Positions 7,711 through 16,974 are shown, numbered from the stretch's first letter. The stretch is 64,000 bases of DNA from MA-ANB-1 sp965216445 (GCA_965216445.1 OZ244166.1:248001-312000), one strand, 5' to 3'. Numbers and translations are program-made. Notes: generated from the sequence alone by a model not told the origin.

Positions 7711-9372
7711 TCAGGAGAGGCTGCTCACCCAGTCTTTGACCAATCGTTCCAGTGTCGGCATTGGCACCAGGCTGCTCCCCAGCACCGTGTCGTGGAACCC
7801 CTTGATGTCGAACCGGGCGCCCAGGGCTTTCTCGGCTTCTGCACGCATCCGCATGATCTCCAAGCGGCCAATCATGTAGGCGAGTGCCTGGCCGGGCATC
7901 CCGATGTAACGGTCGACCTCTGCCTCGATGGTGCCCAGCGACATGGGCGAGTTGTCGAGGAAGTAGTCGATTGCCTGCTGACGACTCCAACCCATGGCGT
8001 GGATCCCCGTGTCGACAACCAGGCGGCCCGCTCTCATCGAGTCGGCTGACAGCATTCCGATCCGTTCCATGGGCCCTGCGTACAGACCCATCTCGTCGGC
8101 CAGCCGCTCCGTGTATAAGCCCCAACCCTCGGCGAAGACGGTGATCAGGGCGAGTTTGCGGAATTCGGGAATGTCTTCGAGTTCTTGGGCGATCGCCAAC
8201 TGAAGGTGATGACCGGGAATGCCTTCGTGGTAGGCAAGAGCTTCGATTTCGAAACGACCCCACGTGGTTGGGTCCTGTGTGTTCACATAAAACTTGCCGG
8301 GCTGCGAGCCATCAAGGGCGGGCGGAAAGTAGAACGCGGTTGGACCGGTGGGTGTCTCGGCAACAACGCAGTCTGCCTTGGGAAGCCGCCCGAACCAGTT
8401 GCCCATTTCTGCTTTTGCTTTCGCCATTGCCTGTTCTGATCGTTCGACGATCTCGGGGCCGGAATCGAAGTGCAGGTCGGGATCATCACGCAGACGGCCG
8501 TAGATCTCGGCGAGGTCCGATGTACCCAGGACTTGGGCTCCGAGTTCCTTGTACTCCGCGTCGAGCTTCTCGACTTGCCCCAGGCCAATCCGGTGAATCT
8601 CTTCCGGATCCTTTGCCAAAGACGTGTGTTGCCTCACCAGCCGGGCGTAGCTCTCTTCACCGTCGGGCAGCCATTTCAAACCGGGCCGCTCATCGCTTCG
8701 TGCCGCGGGTAGAACTTGCTCGACAATGGTGTCTCGGTACGACTTCAGGCCGGGTCGAAGATGGTTGGATTCGACGTCGGAGAGTCGGCTGCGCCACTCG
8801 TCTTCGTCGACTCCTGCGGGACACCGGGCGGCTGCCAACATGCCCTGTTCGACGGGAGCTGCGAGGAGTGCATCGATCTGCGCCACGCTCTTCTCCGCAG
8901 TGGAGGCCATTGGAGTCCGAGAATTGGCGACACCCTCGACGAGACGCTGGCCGAGTTCGTCGAATGCAGCTCCCGACTTGGTGAACCGCTCTATGAAATC
9001 GTTACCGTGTTGTGCGGTGTCTATTGGCATCTGCTGGGCAATGATCGCCACAAACGCCTGGATCCCCATGGTGTGATTGACCGCTAGCTCGGCCATTCGG
9101 GCTTCAGCCGAGTCGGCATTAGTTGAGGCCTCGAAGATCAGCACGTCGCGGGTAACCCGTTCCTGTTCGGTGAGCTCGTCCGGGGAGATGGCGCTGGCTC
9201 TCCCAACCATGTCCCGCAACTCTGCGATTTGGAGGTCTTCGGCTTCGCGGGAGAATTCACCGAACTCGGTGTCGTAGTCGTGGATTCCACGCAGGCTGGC
9301 TTGGATGGGCTGGGTGCGCAGTGTCCACTGGTGGTACTCGTCGGCAAGGTCGGCCAGTTCTTTGTGGCTCAT
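7711..9372 (-). CDS. DUF885 family protein, putative zinc metallopeptidase
   Basis: The 553-residue protein has the DUF885 signature H-E-G-I-P-G-H-H at residues 382-389, in which the histidines and glutamate resemble a zinc-peptidase site. It is followed by F-A-E-G-W-G-L-Y-T-E near 416 that supplies another conserved glutamate. A long helical N-terminal half precedes it. No signal peptide is present, so it is probably cytoplasmic. Proteins of this family are common in actinobacteria and proteobacteria; catalysis is presumed rather than shown. The gene is monocistronic, convergent with the rhodanese gene and divergent from the reductase at 9478. Confidence 0.85.
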   Translation of the reverse strand: MSHKELADLADEYHQWTLRTQPIQASLRGIHDYDTEFGEFSREAEDLQIAELRDMVGRASAISPDELTEQERVTRDVLIFEASTNADSAEARMAELAVNHTMGIQAFVAIIAQQMPIDTAQHGNDFIERFTKSGAAFDELGQRLVEGVANSRTPMASTAEKSVAQIDALLAAPVEQGMLAAARCPAGVDEDEWRSRLSDVESNHLRPGLKSYRDTIVEQVLPAARSDERPGLKWLPDGEESYARLVRQHTSLAKDPEEIHRIGLGQVEKLDAEYKELGAQVLGTSDLAEIYGRLRDDPDLHFDSGPEIVERSEQAMAKAKAEMGNWFGRLPKADCVVAETPTGPTAFYFPPALDGSQPGKFYVNTQDPTTWGRFEIEALAYHEGIPGHHLQLAIAQELEDIPEFRKLALITVFAEGWGLYTERLADEMGLYAGPMERIGMLSADSMRAGRLVVDTGIHAMGWSRQQAIDYFLDNSPMSLGTIEAEVDRYIGMPGQALAYMIGRLEIMRMRAEAEKALGARFDIKGFHDTVLGSSLVPMPTLERLVKDWVSSLS

Positions 9373-9477
9373 GTTCTCCCTGTGTCTTCTCGGAAGGTCG
9401 AGGCTAGACCGGATCTACGGCAGCTGTTGGTCGTCCATTTCCATCGTCCCGAATCGATTGCGGCTTGTATGGGGCCA

Positions 9478-10449
9478 ATGAAAGCGATTGTTTGGACCGC
9501 ATACGGCGGACCCGACGTGCTCCAGCTCAGAGAGGTTGATCAACCTAATCCCGGCGACACCGACGTCTTGATCAGGGTGAAGGCGACGACGGTTACGGCT
9601 GGGGAAGTAGAAATGAGACGCTTCCGCTTCTTCAGTGTGCTGACGATTCCACTGCGACTCTTCTTTGGAGTGTTCAAGCCACGGGGGGAGCGGATACTCG
9701 GGCAGGAGCTGGCCGGCGAGGTGGTGGCGATTGGTAGTGGCGTGACCAAGTTTGACGTGGGCGACCGGGTATGTGCCCACGCGGGTCTTCGCTTTGGTGG
9801 GTACGCCGAGTACGCGGCCCTCCCGGAGAAAAGTCTGATGGTCGACATTCCCGAAAATGTGTCATACGAGCAGGCGGCGACACTCCCAACCGCAGGTTTG
9901 TATGCCCGGTATTTCGTGGAGAGAGGCAGGCTCGACTCTGGTCAGTCGGTGCTTGTCATTGGCGGCGGTGGAAGCATCGGGAGCTTCACCATCCAATTGG
10001 CTAAGAAAGCCGGCGCTGAAGTAACAGCCGTTGACCGCGGGGACAAGCTGGATTTCATGGCATCGTTGGGTGCCGATCACGTGATCGACTTCATGGAAGA
10101 GGACTTCAGTCGGAGAACAGACTCTTTTGACACGATCTTCGACGTGATCGACAAGAGCTGGTACACCCGCGCCGCAAAATCTCTCAAGTCCGGTGGCGTC
10201 TACCTTCACTCCAATGTGTCGCTCTTCCGTCTCATACAAACCAAGCTGGCTCGGAAGAGAGGAGGCCGCACTTCTGGGTTCGTCGCTGACGGCAATGATC
10301 GCGAAGGGCTCGAAGTTCTCTTGAGTTTGGTCGAGAAAGGCGATCTCGAGGTCGCAATCGACAGCGTCTATTCGTTGGAGGAGATGGCCACAGCTCACAC
10401 GTACGCCGAAACCGGCGACAAGCTAGGCCACATCGTCATTTCGGTTTAG
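9478..10449 (+). CDS. Zinc-independent MDR oxidoreductase (quinone/enoyl reductase-like)
   Basis: The product of about 323 residues has the medium-chain dehydrogenase fold. The N-terminal M-K-A-I-V-W-T-A-Y-G-G-P-D strand is followed by the GroES-like domain with G-Q-E-L-A-G-E-V near residue 73. Next is the Rossmann domain with V-L-V-I-G-G-G-G-S-I-G-S near 160. The catalytic and structural zinc ligands of alcohol dehydrogenases are not seen, so it should reduce quinones or enones with NAD(P)H. ATG codons at 9469 and 9478 are both possible; 9478 fits the family start. It is convergent with the DUF1295 gene, 11 bases apart. Confidence 0.85.
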   Translation: MKAIVWTAYGGPDVLQLREVDQPNPGDTDVLIRVKATTVTAGEVEMRRFRFFSVLTIPLRLFFGVFKPRGERILGQELAGEVVAIGSGVTKFDVGDRVCAHAGLRFGGYAEYAALPEKSLMVDIPENVSYEQAATLPTAGLYARYFVERGRLDSGQSVLVIGGGGSIGSFTIQLAKKAGAEVTAVDRGDKLDFMASLGADHVIDFMEEDFSRRTDSFDTIFDVIDKSWYTRAAKSLKSGGVYLHSNVSLFRLIQTKLARKRGGRTSGFVADGNDREGLEVLLSLVEKGDLEVAIDSVYSLEEMATAHTYAETGDKLGHIVISV

Positions 10450-10460
10450 GCATTGGTCCG

Positions 10461-11336
10461 TCAGCGACTGGGTGGCTTCGGAATCAGAACCGGTGTCCGG
10501 GTTTTGTACCGTTGGTAGGACTCTTCGTCGCCCCACCTGTCGTCGGCTCTCCTCTCCAGCATTGGGATACCGCTCACTTTGGTGAGAAGGATCGTGACGA
10601 ATATCGGCGAGATCATGACCACCCACTGCCAACCGGAGAGAATCGGTAGTGCCAGGATCGCCATGCCAGTCCACAGTGTGATCTCTCCGAAGTAGTTGGG
10701 GTGTCGTGACCACGCCCACAGACCGCTGCTGATGAAACGCCCTGCGTTCGATGGGTCCTTCTTGAAAGCAGATTTCTGCTGGTCAGCGACAACCTCGATG
10801 GCAAAGCCGATTAACCAGATAGCGATGCCGATTGTGCCAACCCAGCTCAGGGGCTCCCGCACACTTGTGGTGATGATCGCCAGCGCTGCGGCGGCAGTGA
10901 GAAGCACCCAAAGCCCTTGGATGGTCCATGCAGAGAAGAACCGGATCGGGTTCACCTTGATTTCATCGAATCGGCCGTCACGCCCATCTTTGCGGATCCG
11001 ACGGAAGAGGAAACTTCCGAGACGCACCGCCCAAACAATCACCAGTGCTGCAGCGATTACTGCGCGAGTGTCGAGCTCGCTGCTGAGGATGACAGCAGCA
11101 AGAGTTACGGTCACGTAGGTGATGCTCCCGGTCAAGTCGTAGTACTTCTCGGTCTTTGCTGCGTTTGACGGGATAAAGGCAATCCAGTTGATCCCAAAAG
11201 CAAGGGCACCACAGATTGCAAACACCGGGATGGAGCCCACCATTGAACTCCCGTCGCTCCCCGCCCACGAGACCAAGACCCCGATTACCAGGGCTACGAC
11301 AATGCCAGCTAGTCCTCTTCTTGTTGATTCATCCAT
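10461..11336 (-). CDS. DUF1295 membrane protein (steroid 5-alpha-reductase-like)
   Basis: The 291-residue membrane protein has about seven hydrophobic segments. The C-terminal half carries the family motif G-L-W-A-W-S-R-H-P-N-Y-F-G-E near residue 210, followed by a helix and the S-G-I-P-M-L-E-R-R segment before a basic tail. This is the DUF1295/steroid 5-alpha-reductase C-terminal pattern found in NADPH-dependent lipid reductases and in methyltransferase-like membrane enzymes. The substrate is unknown. The start ATG at 11336 is weakly supported by a TAACGT element eight bases upstream. The methyltransferase remnant lies upstream on the same strand. Confidence 0.8.
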   Translation of the reverse strand: MDESTRRGLAGIVVALVIGVLVSWAGSDGSSMVGSIPVFAICGALAFGINWIAFIPSNAAKTEKYYDLTGSITYVTVTLAAVILSSELDTRAVIAAALVIVWAVRLGSFLFRRIRKDGRDGRFDEIKVNPIRFFSAWTIQGLWVLLTAAAALAIITTSVREPLSWVGTIGIAIWLIGFAIEVVADQQKSAFKKDPSNAGRFISSGLWAWSRHPNYFGEITLWTGMAILALPILSGWQWVVMISPIFVTILLTKVSGIPMLERRADDRWGDEESYQRYKTRTPVLIPKPPSR

Positions 11337-11347
11337 TTTGAGTCACG

Positions 11348-12250
11348 TTAGATATTCGGAGACGTCGACGTTTTGGTTGATGATTGTCGAACCGATCCTG
11401 TGCGCGGCTTCCTTGCCATTACTAAGGATCGACGAAGGTACCCGTCGTCGATTGCCTCGATCGATCCTCTGTGCCCGGCAATCTTCTCGAAGAAAACATC
11501 TGAACCGAAGAGCCGACTCATTTCGGCTTCGTCTGCCATCAGGTCTGTCAGCCAGGCAGAGCTTGTTTTCCGGTAGTCAGCAGTGACATCCTCGACCGCG
11601 ATATCGACGAATCCGGCGCGCTCCAGCAGTGCCGCGTAGCTGGGGTCAGCAACAGGGTGTGGCGGTGCAGCAGCGAATACGTCGTCGGCTTTCGGACCAG
11701 TCAACGTTGGATCCATTTCAATAGCGACAAAGCAAAGGCGCCCACCCGGTTGGAGGACCTGGAGACCGGCTCTCAACACGGAGAGCTTCTTAGTTAGTCA
11801 GCAGAACACATCGGAACTGACGACCGCGGTGAAGGTCTCACCACGAAACGGCAGGTGACGACCCGTAGCGACTACCACATCACCATCGACTCCATCGGCC
11901 TCGAGTCTTCGCCGAGCCACACGATGCCCCTCGACCGGTATATCCGAGAGGACGACGCCCGCACCAGTCTTTGCAGCGATGTAGATCCCGGGCCATCCTG
12001 CACCACTACCGATATCCAACAGCCTGTCTCCGGGCGTCAGAGCGCAGGCCTCTGCCATTCGGTCAGCCTGAGCTTTGGTGGTGAAGCTGCTGACTCCGTA
12101 GCTGGCTCCGATGACGCTCCGCTCGACCTTTTTGAACGCCGGATGTTCGACGATCCGGTAGCGGGCGTTGCGTCTCTCGAGAAAGTCGATGGCTTGGCGG
12201 GGTGGCCGCGGCGCCGCCGCTTCGCCTCTACCGTCCCTAGATGTGCTCAT
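11348..12250 (-). pseudogene. SAM-dependent methyltransferase interrupted by an in-frame TGA
   Basis: Two pieces in the same reading frame are separated by one TGA at 11798-11800. The N-terminal piece has the Rossmann SAM motif L-L-D-I-G-S-G-A-G-W-P-G near residue 80 and ends V-V-S-S-D-V-F-C. The piece after the TGA continues L-T-K-K-L-S-V-L-R-A-G-L-Q-V-L-Q-P-G-G, the expected next part of a class I methyltransferase. The remainder of the fold follows intact. A nonsense mutation is the simplest reading. Readthrough or selenocysteine is considered in the findings because a perfect 6-bp hairpin starts 11 bases after the TGA. The likely start is ATG 12250; 12283 is possible. Substrate unknown. 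Confidence 0.75.
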
Positions 12251-12357
12251 AGCCGTCCAGTATTGCGATGGACTACTTTGCATGTCGGTGCCAGCGGGGG
12301 GTTTTGTCGGATTTGTTGGGAACCGTTACAGAGCCCATGAGCGTCAAACAGGCCACG

Positions 12358-13052
12358 ATGAAGAAACTGGCACTCTTGATTGGTACTGCCGTCGTGATGG
12401 CGGCTTGTGGCACAGCCGGCTCAACGGGTGGTTCTGAACCCGTTCTGGCTGCCGAGTGTGGGTCGGTCTCGCTTCCTTGGCCGGTTCCGAACCCTCCTGA
12501 TGCAGGCTTCGAGTCCTTTACAGGAGATCTCGAGGAATATGTCGATGAGAATGCCCGCGTTGAGTTCGATATGTTGACTCCAACCGCATGGTCGGTTGTT
12601 GAAGAATCGGGCAACCGGCTGGTTCTGTTCGGGCGTCATCTCACGGAACCTCCAGAAGGGCCGTCATACCGCTTTGCAAACTTCGAGAAGAACGACGATG
12701 GATGGCGCGCCTCTGGATGGGGAGGTTGTCATGTTGTAGCGAAGGCCGATGGGTTCGGGGTGGCCACATTCAGAATCGACCCTGACCGACCACTGGACCC
12801 GGGATCAACCGAGATCCATCTATTGGCCAACGAGCGTGAGTGCGCCAGCGGACAAGTGCCAACTGGACGTGAGATAGTTCCGTTTGTTGTGGAATCCGGA
12901 GACGCGATCGAGATCACTGTTCTCGTTGAATCGTCAGACGGAGCGCAGATGTCCATCCAACCCCGACTTCCCACTCACGGTGGAGTTCTGAGCTGCTGGG
13001 TGAACGGATCGTATGGGATGCGTCACAGGTCCCGTTCGAACCACGGTCATAA
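12358..13052 (+). pseudogene. Lipoprotein gene with two frame changes near its 3' end
   Basis: The product starts at ATG 12358 with a signal peptide and lipobox V-V-M-A-A-C, then a secreted domain to about residue 195. After GAQ (about 12948) the frame shifts. The next frame reads C-P-S-N-P-D-F-P-L-T-V-E-F (12950-12988), and the third frame reads E-L-L-G-E-R-I-V-W-D-A-S ending at TAA 13050-13052. Together these pieces look like one conserved C-terminus, so the gene suffered two small indels. In the unshifted frame it would run into array B and end at 13170 with repeat-encoded residues. Function unknown; cell-surface location is inferred from the lipobox. Confidence 0.7.
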
Positions 13053-13235
13053 AACGAAGCCGCAACACGAGTCGAGTTGCGAAGCAACTCGCAAGCAACC
13101 CGAAGGGTGGGAACGCTTCGCGTTCCTTAAGAGTTTGGGTTCGCCAACCTCCACTCGTTGGCAACGTTGAGCACTCTCCCTCCAGAGTCGAAGACGAATG
13201 GAGGGAGTACCCGAACGAAGTGAGGGGGAGGGTGG
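13028..13235 (+). repeat. 208-bp direct repeat, copy 1
   Basis: It is nearly identical to 13357-13564 at an offset of 329 bp, with only a few substitutions (for example A at 13050 versus C at 13379). The first 25 bases are the 3' end of the lipoprotein coding region, so the duplication captured gene sequence. Confidence 0.9.
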
Positions 13236-13575
13236 ACTGAGACTTTCCAAGTTGAGCTTCGGTGGGTGGGTGCCTCCCACCCTCGACCGCCGCCTGCGGC
13301 GGCGCCCACTCCCTCCGCTCAGCGGAGGGAGAGCTTATGAGTCGAACCCGCAGCACGGTCCCGTTCGAACCACGGTCCTAAAACGAAGCCGCAACACGAG
13401 TCGAGTTGCGAAGCAACTCGCAAGCAACCCGAAGGGTGGGAACGCTTCGCGTTCCTTAGGAGTTTGGCTTCGCCAACCTCCACTCGTTGGCAACGTTGAG
13501 CACTCTCCCTCCAGAGTCGAAGACGAATGGAGGGAGTACCCGAACGAAGTGAGGGGGAGGGTGGTAGGTGAGCCC
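13053..13575. repeat. Palindrome mosaic array B
   Basis: The array starts one base after the ancestral stop of the lipoprotein gene. It contains CGAGTTGC-GAA-GCAACTCG, GGAACGC-TTC-GCGTTCC, GGC-TTC-GCC, a CTCCCTCC/GGAGGGAG pair, and CGCCGCC-TGC-GGCGGCG. Most of it is two near-identical direct copies (13028-13235 and 13357-13564) around the GCCGCC module at about 13251-13332. No gene is called inside it. Confidence 0.85.
13357..13564 (+). repeat. 208-bp direct repeat, copy 2
   Basis: This is the second copy of the block at 13028-13235, including a duplicate of the tail of the lipoprotein gene in which the stop-forming base is changed. Confidence 0.9.
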
Positions 13576-13656
13576 GTTTTCAACGTCATGTGCTTACCTT
13601 TTTCGGGTTTCTGCCGATGAAAGCTGGTAGAACAAAGGGCCAAGAGGGGACACCGA

Positions 13657-14835
13657 GTGGCTGAGGATCAGAAACCGAAGAAACTGACCAGCGAAGAGAT
13701 GGTTCGCCGCGCCCGAGAGAGGCTGGATTCGGACCATCTGGAGGACGACACCAGCAGTCAACCTGACTTCCTTCCGCCTGCAGCAAATGAGGAGTCGACG
13801 ACCGAAGATGACTCTCAGGTCTATCAGGACCTAGCTTCGAGTCTCCGCGAGGAGATCGAGCGTCGAGAACCTCCGGAGGCTGTAGTCACCACACCGCCGG
13901 TGCCCACTCCCACTTCAACATCTTCACAGCCCCCGATGAGGCGAGCGCCGGTTCCTCAGCCGCAACCAAGCCGAGCCGGACTGCTGCGCCGAATCCCGAT
14001 CGGGTGGCTCATCGTGGGTCTCGTTTTCGCCGGCGGCTCTATATACAACTTCTTCACCTCGGCCGACCGAGACGAATCCGGTGTCGTCGTTGGTGCCGGC
14101 GAGGTCGCCTCGAACGATCTCAGGGTCGGCGACTGTCTCCTCTACCCAGATGAGGTCGGCTCTGACGGTTCGTTTGAGTTCGAAAGTCTCACCGCGGTCC
14201 CTTGCGGAGAACCACACGATATGGAGATCTTTGCCCAGATCCCAATGCCGTCGGGGCCCTATCCCGGGGTGGCTGCTCTGACCGAATATGGAGAGGAGAG
14301 ATGTGCCGAACCGTTTGAGACCTACGTCGGGCTTCCAGTTGAGCATGAGGCGCGGCTGATTTACTCGGTCTCGTACCCGTTCGAGGAGAGCTGGGATGCG
14401 GGCGACCGAAACCTGGACTGTGTGATTGAGACTTGGGACGGAACGCAGGTGACCGGTTCTCAAAAAGGGGCAGGGCTCCTCGGCGTTGGCGGGTTGGTCG
14501 TCGACGCGTGTTACGACTTCGTCGTCGACGTCACCTATGTCTCCTTTACCGAAATGCCTTGTGACCAGCCACATCTGGTGCAGATGTTCGCTTCTGAAGT
14601 ATTGCCGGACGCAGACACCGCCCGGTACCCGGGTGACAACGCCATCGACACCGCAGGCGCAACGATATGTGGGGGCTATTTCAGCCAGCTCGCTCCCACC
14701 CCTTCAGAAGACTTGGACTACTTCTGGATCACGCCGGATTCAGAAACCTGGCCCCTCGGCGACCGCATCGTCCAGTGTCATCTGGTCGGCCTGGACGGCG
14801 GTCAGTTCGTCGGCTTTTACGCAGTGGGTGGGTGA
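13657..14835 (+). CDS. Septum_form-domain membrane protein
   Basis: The 392-residue protein starts at GTG behind a purine-rich AAGAGGGG. Residues 1-110 are acidic and Pro/Thr-rich and presumably cytoplasmic. One membrane segment follows (about 113-133, I-G-W-L-I-V-G-L-V-F-A-G-G). The extracellular part has two Cys-containing repeats, each with a D-C or D-A-C strand and a C-x2-P-H pattern (V-P-C-G-E-P-H near 187, M-P-C-D-Q-P-H near 308). That matches the septum formation domain (PF13845) of actinobacterial surface proteins. A role in septation or envelope is by family only. It is convergent with the acyltransferase gene, eight bases apart. Confidence 0.75.
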   Translation: MAEDQKPKKLTSEEMVRRARERLDSDHLEDDTSSQPDFLPPAANEESTTEDDSQVYQDLASSLREEIERREPPEAVVTTPPVPTPTSTSSQPPMRRAPVPQPQPSRAGLLRRIPIGWLIVGLVFAGGSIYNFFTSADRDESGVVVGAGEVASNDLRVGDCLLYPDEVGSDGSFEFESLTAVPCGEPHDMEIFAQIPMPSGPYPGVAALTEYGEERCAEPFETYVGLPVEHEARLIYSVSYPFEESWDAGDRNLDCVIETWDGTQVTGSQKGAGLLGVGGLVVDACYDFVVDVTYVSFTEMPCDQPHLVQMFASEVLPDADTARYPGDNAIDTAGATICGGYFSQLAPTPSEDLDYFWITPDSETWPLGDRIVQCHLVGLDGGQFVGFYAVGG

Positions 14836-14843
14836 AACCTAAC

Positions 14844-15491
14844 TCAGTACCCATCGTGAAACGCCCGGCGCGGGCCAGAAACCTCGGTATTCGGATGGCG
14901 AGCCAACGCTGAATCGATCCAATCGCTCCACTGGCGAGTGAGAGTCCACGAATCGCCCTCCGGTTGAAGTGGTTTGCCGACTACTACCTTGATAGGGGAG
15001 CGTTTGAGCTTGTTCTCCAGTCCGAACGTCTTGCCAGTTCCGACGGCTGCGACGGGGACCAAAGGAACTCCTGCCCTGAGAGCCAACCACGCAGCGCCTC
15101 GCTTCGGTGGCAGTGTCCCCCAGTGCGAAACACGGGTGGCCTCGGGGAACAAACCCACGATCTCTCCGTTTTCCAATGCCTCGAGTGCTGTTCGAACCGC
15201 AGCAACCGGAACCCGATTCCGTGGGGTTGGTATCGCCTCGTAGCCAGTAACCAACCAGTCAAGGAACCTGTTGACCCCGAACAGATCTTCGAGGGCGAGG
15301 AATCTCACCGGTTCGTCGATTGCAGACCCGACGACCGGTGAGTCGAAGTGCGAATAGTGGTTGGCAGCCACCACAAATGGTGGTTCGGGTAGTCCCGCCT
15401 CAAACTCGATATCCATCGAGAAGACAATTCGACCCAGACTGCGGATCGCGGGCAGCGACGCCCACCAGAGGAACCTACTTTGGGCCGGCAT
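14844..15491 (-). CDS. 1-acylglycerol-3-phosphate acyltransferase family (PlsC-like)
   Basis: The 215-residue enzyme has the acyltransferase block I N-H-Y-S-H-F-D near residue 44 (catalytic His and Asp). Block III reads F-P-E-A-T-R near 114, where the usual Gly is Ala, followed by P-L-V-P-V-A-A-V-G. It would transfer an acyl chain from acyl-CoA or acyl-ACP to a glycerophosphate or related acceptor at the membrane face, in phospholipid synthesis or remodelling. The Gly-to-Ala change in the FPEGTR motif is unusual and may affect acceptor choice. No long transmembrane helix is present. Confidence 0.85.
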   Translation of the reverse strand: MPAQSRFLWWASLPAIRSLGRIVFSMDIEFEAGLPEPPFVVAANHYSHFDSPVVGSAIDEPVRFLALEDLFGVNRFLDWLVTGYEAIPTPRNRVPVAAVRTALEALENGEIVGLFPEATRVSHWGTLPPKRGAAWLALRAGVPLVPVAAVGTGKTFGLENKLKRSPIKVVVGKPLQPEGDSWTLTRQWSDWIDSALARHPNTEVSGPRRAFHDGY

Positions 15492-15542
15492 TGCTTAGGA
15501 CCTGGTCGAAAGGGGTTCTGTGCACGTGCCAAAACTAGAGCT

Positions 15543-16238
15543 TCACGGCTCGATTGGTCTCTCGATTCGCCTCTGGTCCCCCTGTCCAGCTCTTTCGCCG
15601 GAGAATCTCAGCTGATCTGCGACCCTGATCGACTCGAGGAGGAGCCAGAGGTAGCCGAGGAGCACCATCGACCTCTGGAGCAGGCCGTCAATCTCGACAA
15701 CGACCAGCATGATTTGGGGTGTGATGGCAATGGCGGCGATGACAATCCAGTCGAACATGCGGACGCGGCGGTCCCTGTTCCTCGTCCTTGATATTGCCGC
15801 CGCCCCGAGAATGAACGACGCGGCACTCAGTACTCCGGCGACCGTGTGAAGTCCTGCGACGGTGAGGTTGTGGCTCCCGCCATCCCAGGGAGATTCGGGA
15901 AATGCGACGAGGAATACGAGGCCCAACGCGTACATCCGCATCCACAAACGACCTGAGAAAGGCCAGAACGGGCGCGCCGACTCCGCCAACAAGAAGACCG
16001 CAACCGCAGTGAGCAGAGTTCCGGCTCTCATGATCCACCCGTGCTCCACGCCCTGACCACCGGACTCAGAAATCGTGTGTTCCAGTATCGAATAGGAGGT
16101 GGCAACGAAGACGGGCGCCACTGCGAGGAGGAGTACGGAGAGAAACAGGATTCGAGTTGCCCACGTCGCATGCGAAAGGGCAGAGGTCTGGCCTTGGACA
16201 ACTGATTGCCCGCGGTCGTCGGTGTCGGTGTAGCCCAT
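15543..16238 (-). CDS. DUF998 family membrane protein
   Basis: The 231-residue product from ATG 16238, preceded by GAGGACGG, has six hydrophobic segments. The SILEHTISESGGQGVEHGW-type extracellular loop between segments 1 and 2 is typical of DUF998 proteins. Extension to 16319 adds a non-conserved N-terminus and is not favoured. The family is of unknown function and common in actinobacteria. The gene is divergent from the thioredoxin lipoprotein at 16390. Confidence 0.75.
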   Translation of the reverse strand: MGYTDTDDRGQSVVQGQTSALSHATWATRILFLSVLLLAVAPVFVATSYSILEHTISESGGQGVEHGWIMRAGTLLTAVAVFLLAESARPFWPFSGRLWMRMYALGLVFLVAFPESPWDGGSHNLTVAGLHTVAGVLSAASFILGAAAISRTRNRDRRVRMFDWIVIAAIAITPQIMLVVVEIDGLLQRSMVLLGYLWLLLESIRVADQLRFSGERAGQGDQRRIERPIEP

Positions 16239-16389
16239 TTTCCGTCCTCCAGCGGAAGCCTCAACACACCCCATGAACCTACCAAAGCACCGAGGATGTA
16301 TGTAAGGGTGGTGGCTCACGCAGCAACATCCAGCAGACCTCGTCGGGTCTTTATTGACGGTTTAGGGTCGGGACTGTGAACTGGTTGGG

Positions 16390-16974
16390 ATGCTGAGACT
16401 TTCGCTGTTTGCGTCAATTGCTTTTCTGCTCGTGGCTTGCGGCGGAGGGGAGTCGTCACACGACACTGCTGCTTCGATCCCCGAGGACGAGACCGCCACG
16501 ACAGGGGATGTCCTCGGTGCCGAGGATCCGCCGAATCTAGGACCGGCGGAGGCGTTTATCGGTCTCGACGGTTGGCTCCAAAGCGACATCGAGTCACTTG
16601 GCGATTTGAAAGGGAAGGTCGTAGTAGTGCAATTCTGGACCTTCGGATGTCACAACTGCAAGGCAACCTTGCCCTATCTGCAAGAGCTCTACGCCAACCA
16701 CGCTGACGACCAATTCGAGATTGTCGGAGTTCACTCTCCCGAATTCGACTACGAAAAGGATCCGGCTGCGATCACGGAAGCAGCGCAGACCCTTGGGGTG
16801 ACCTGGCCGATCGCCCTCGATACCAATAAGAGGAATTTCCGCCACTGGCAAGGTTCGCCGGCGTACTGGCCGAGAACCTACGTCCTCGACCAGGACGGCA
16901 ACATTCGCTTCGATCACATCGGAGAAGGCAAATACGAAGAGTTGGCCGAAACCGTCGCTGCACTTCTCGGATGA
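16390..16974 (+). CDS. TlpA/thioredoxin-like lipoprotein
   Basis: The 194-residue protein has a signal peptide and lipobox F-L-L-V-A-C (Cys17), an acidic linker, and a thioredoxin fold with the redox pair C-H-N-C at 87-90 in F-W-T-F-G-C-H-N-C-K. A later V-L-D-Q-D-G-N strand and cis-Pro region are typical of TlpA/DipZ C-terminal domains. It is expected to act outside the membrane on disulfides. Its stop overlaps the start of the next gene in ATGA, and that gene encodes a CcdA-like electron channel. The pair therefore probably delivers cytoplasmic electrons to extracellular thiols, like a split DipZ. Confidence 0.85.
   Translation: MLRLSLFASIAFLLVACGGGESSHDTAASIPEDETATTGDVLGAEDPPNLGPAEAFIGLDGWLQSDIESLGDLKGKVVVVQFWTFGCHNCKATLPYLQELYANHADDQFEIVGVHSPEFDYEKDPAAITEAAQTLGVTWPIALDTNKRNFRHWQGSPAYWPRTYVLDQDGNIRFDHIGEGKYEELAETVAALLG

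Noticed and set aside
13028..13060. tRNA T-arm-like string TTCGAACCACGG
   Set aside because: It is coding sequence for the end of the lipoprotein and does not extend into a cloverleaf.
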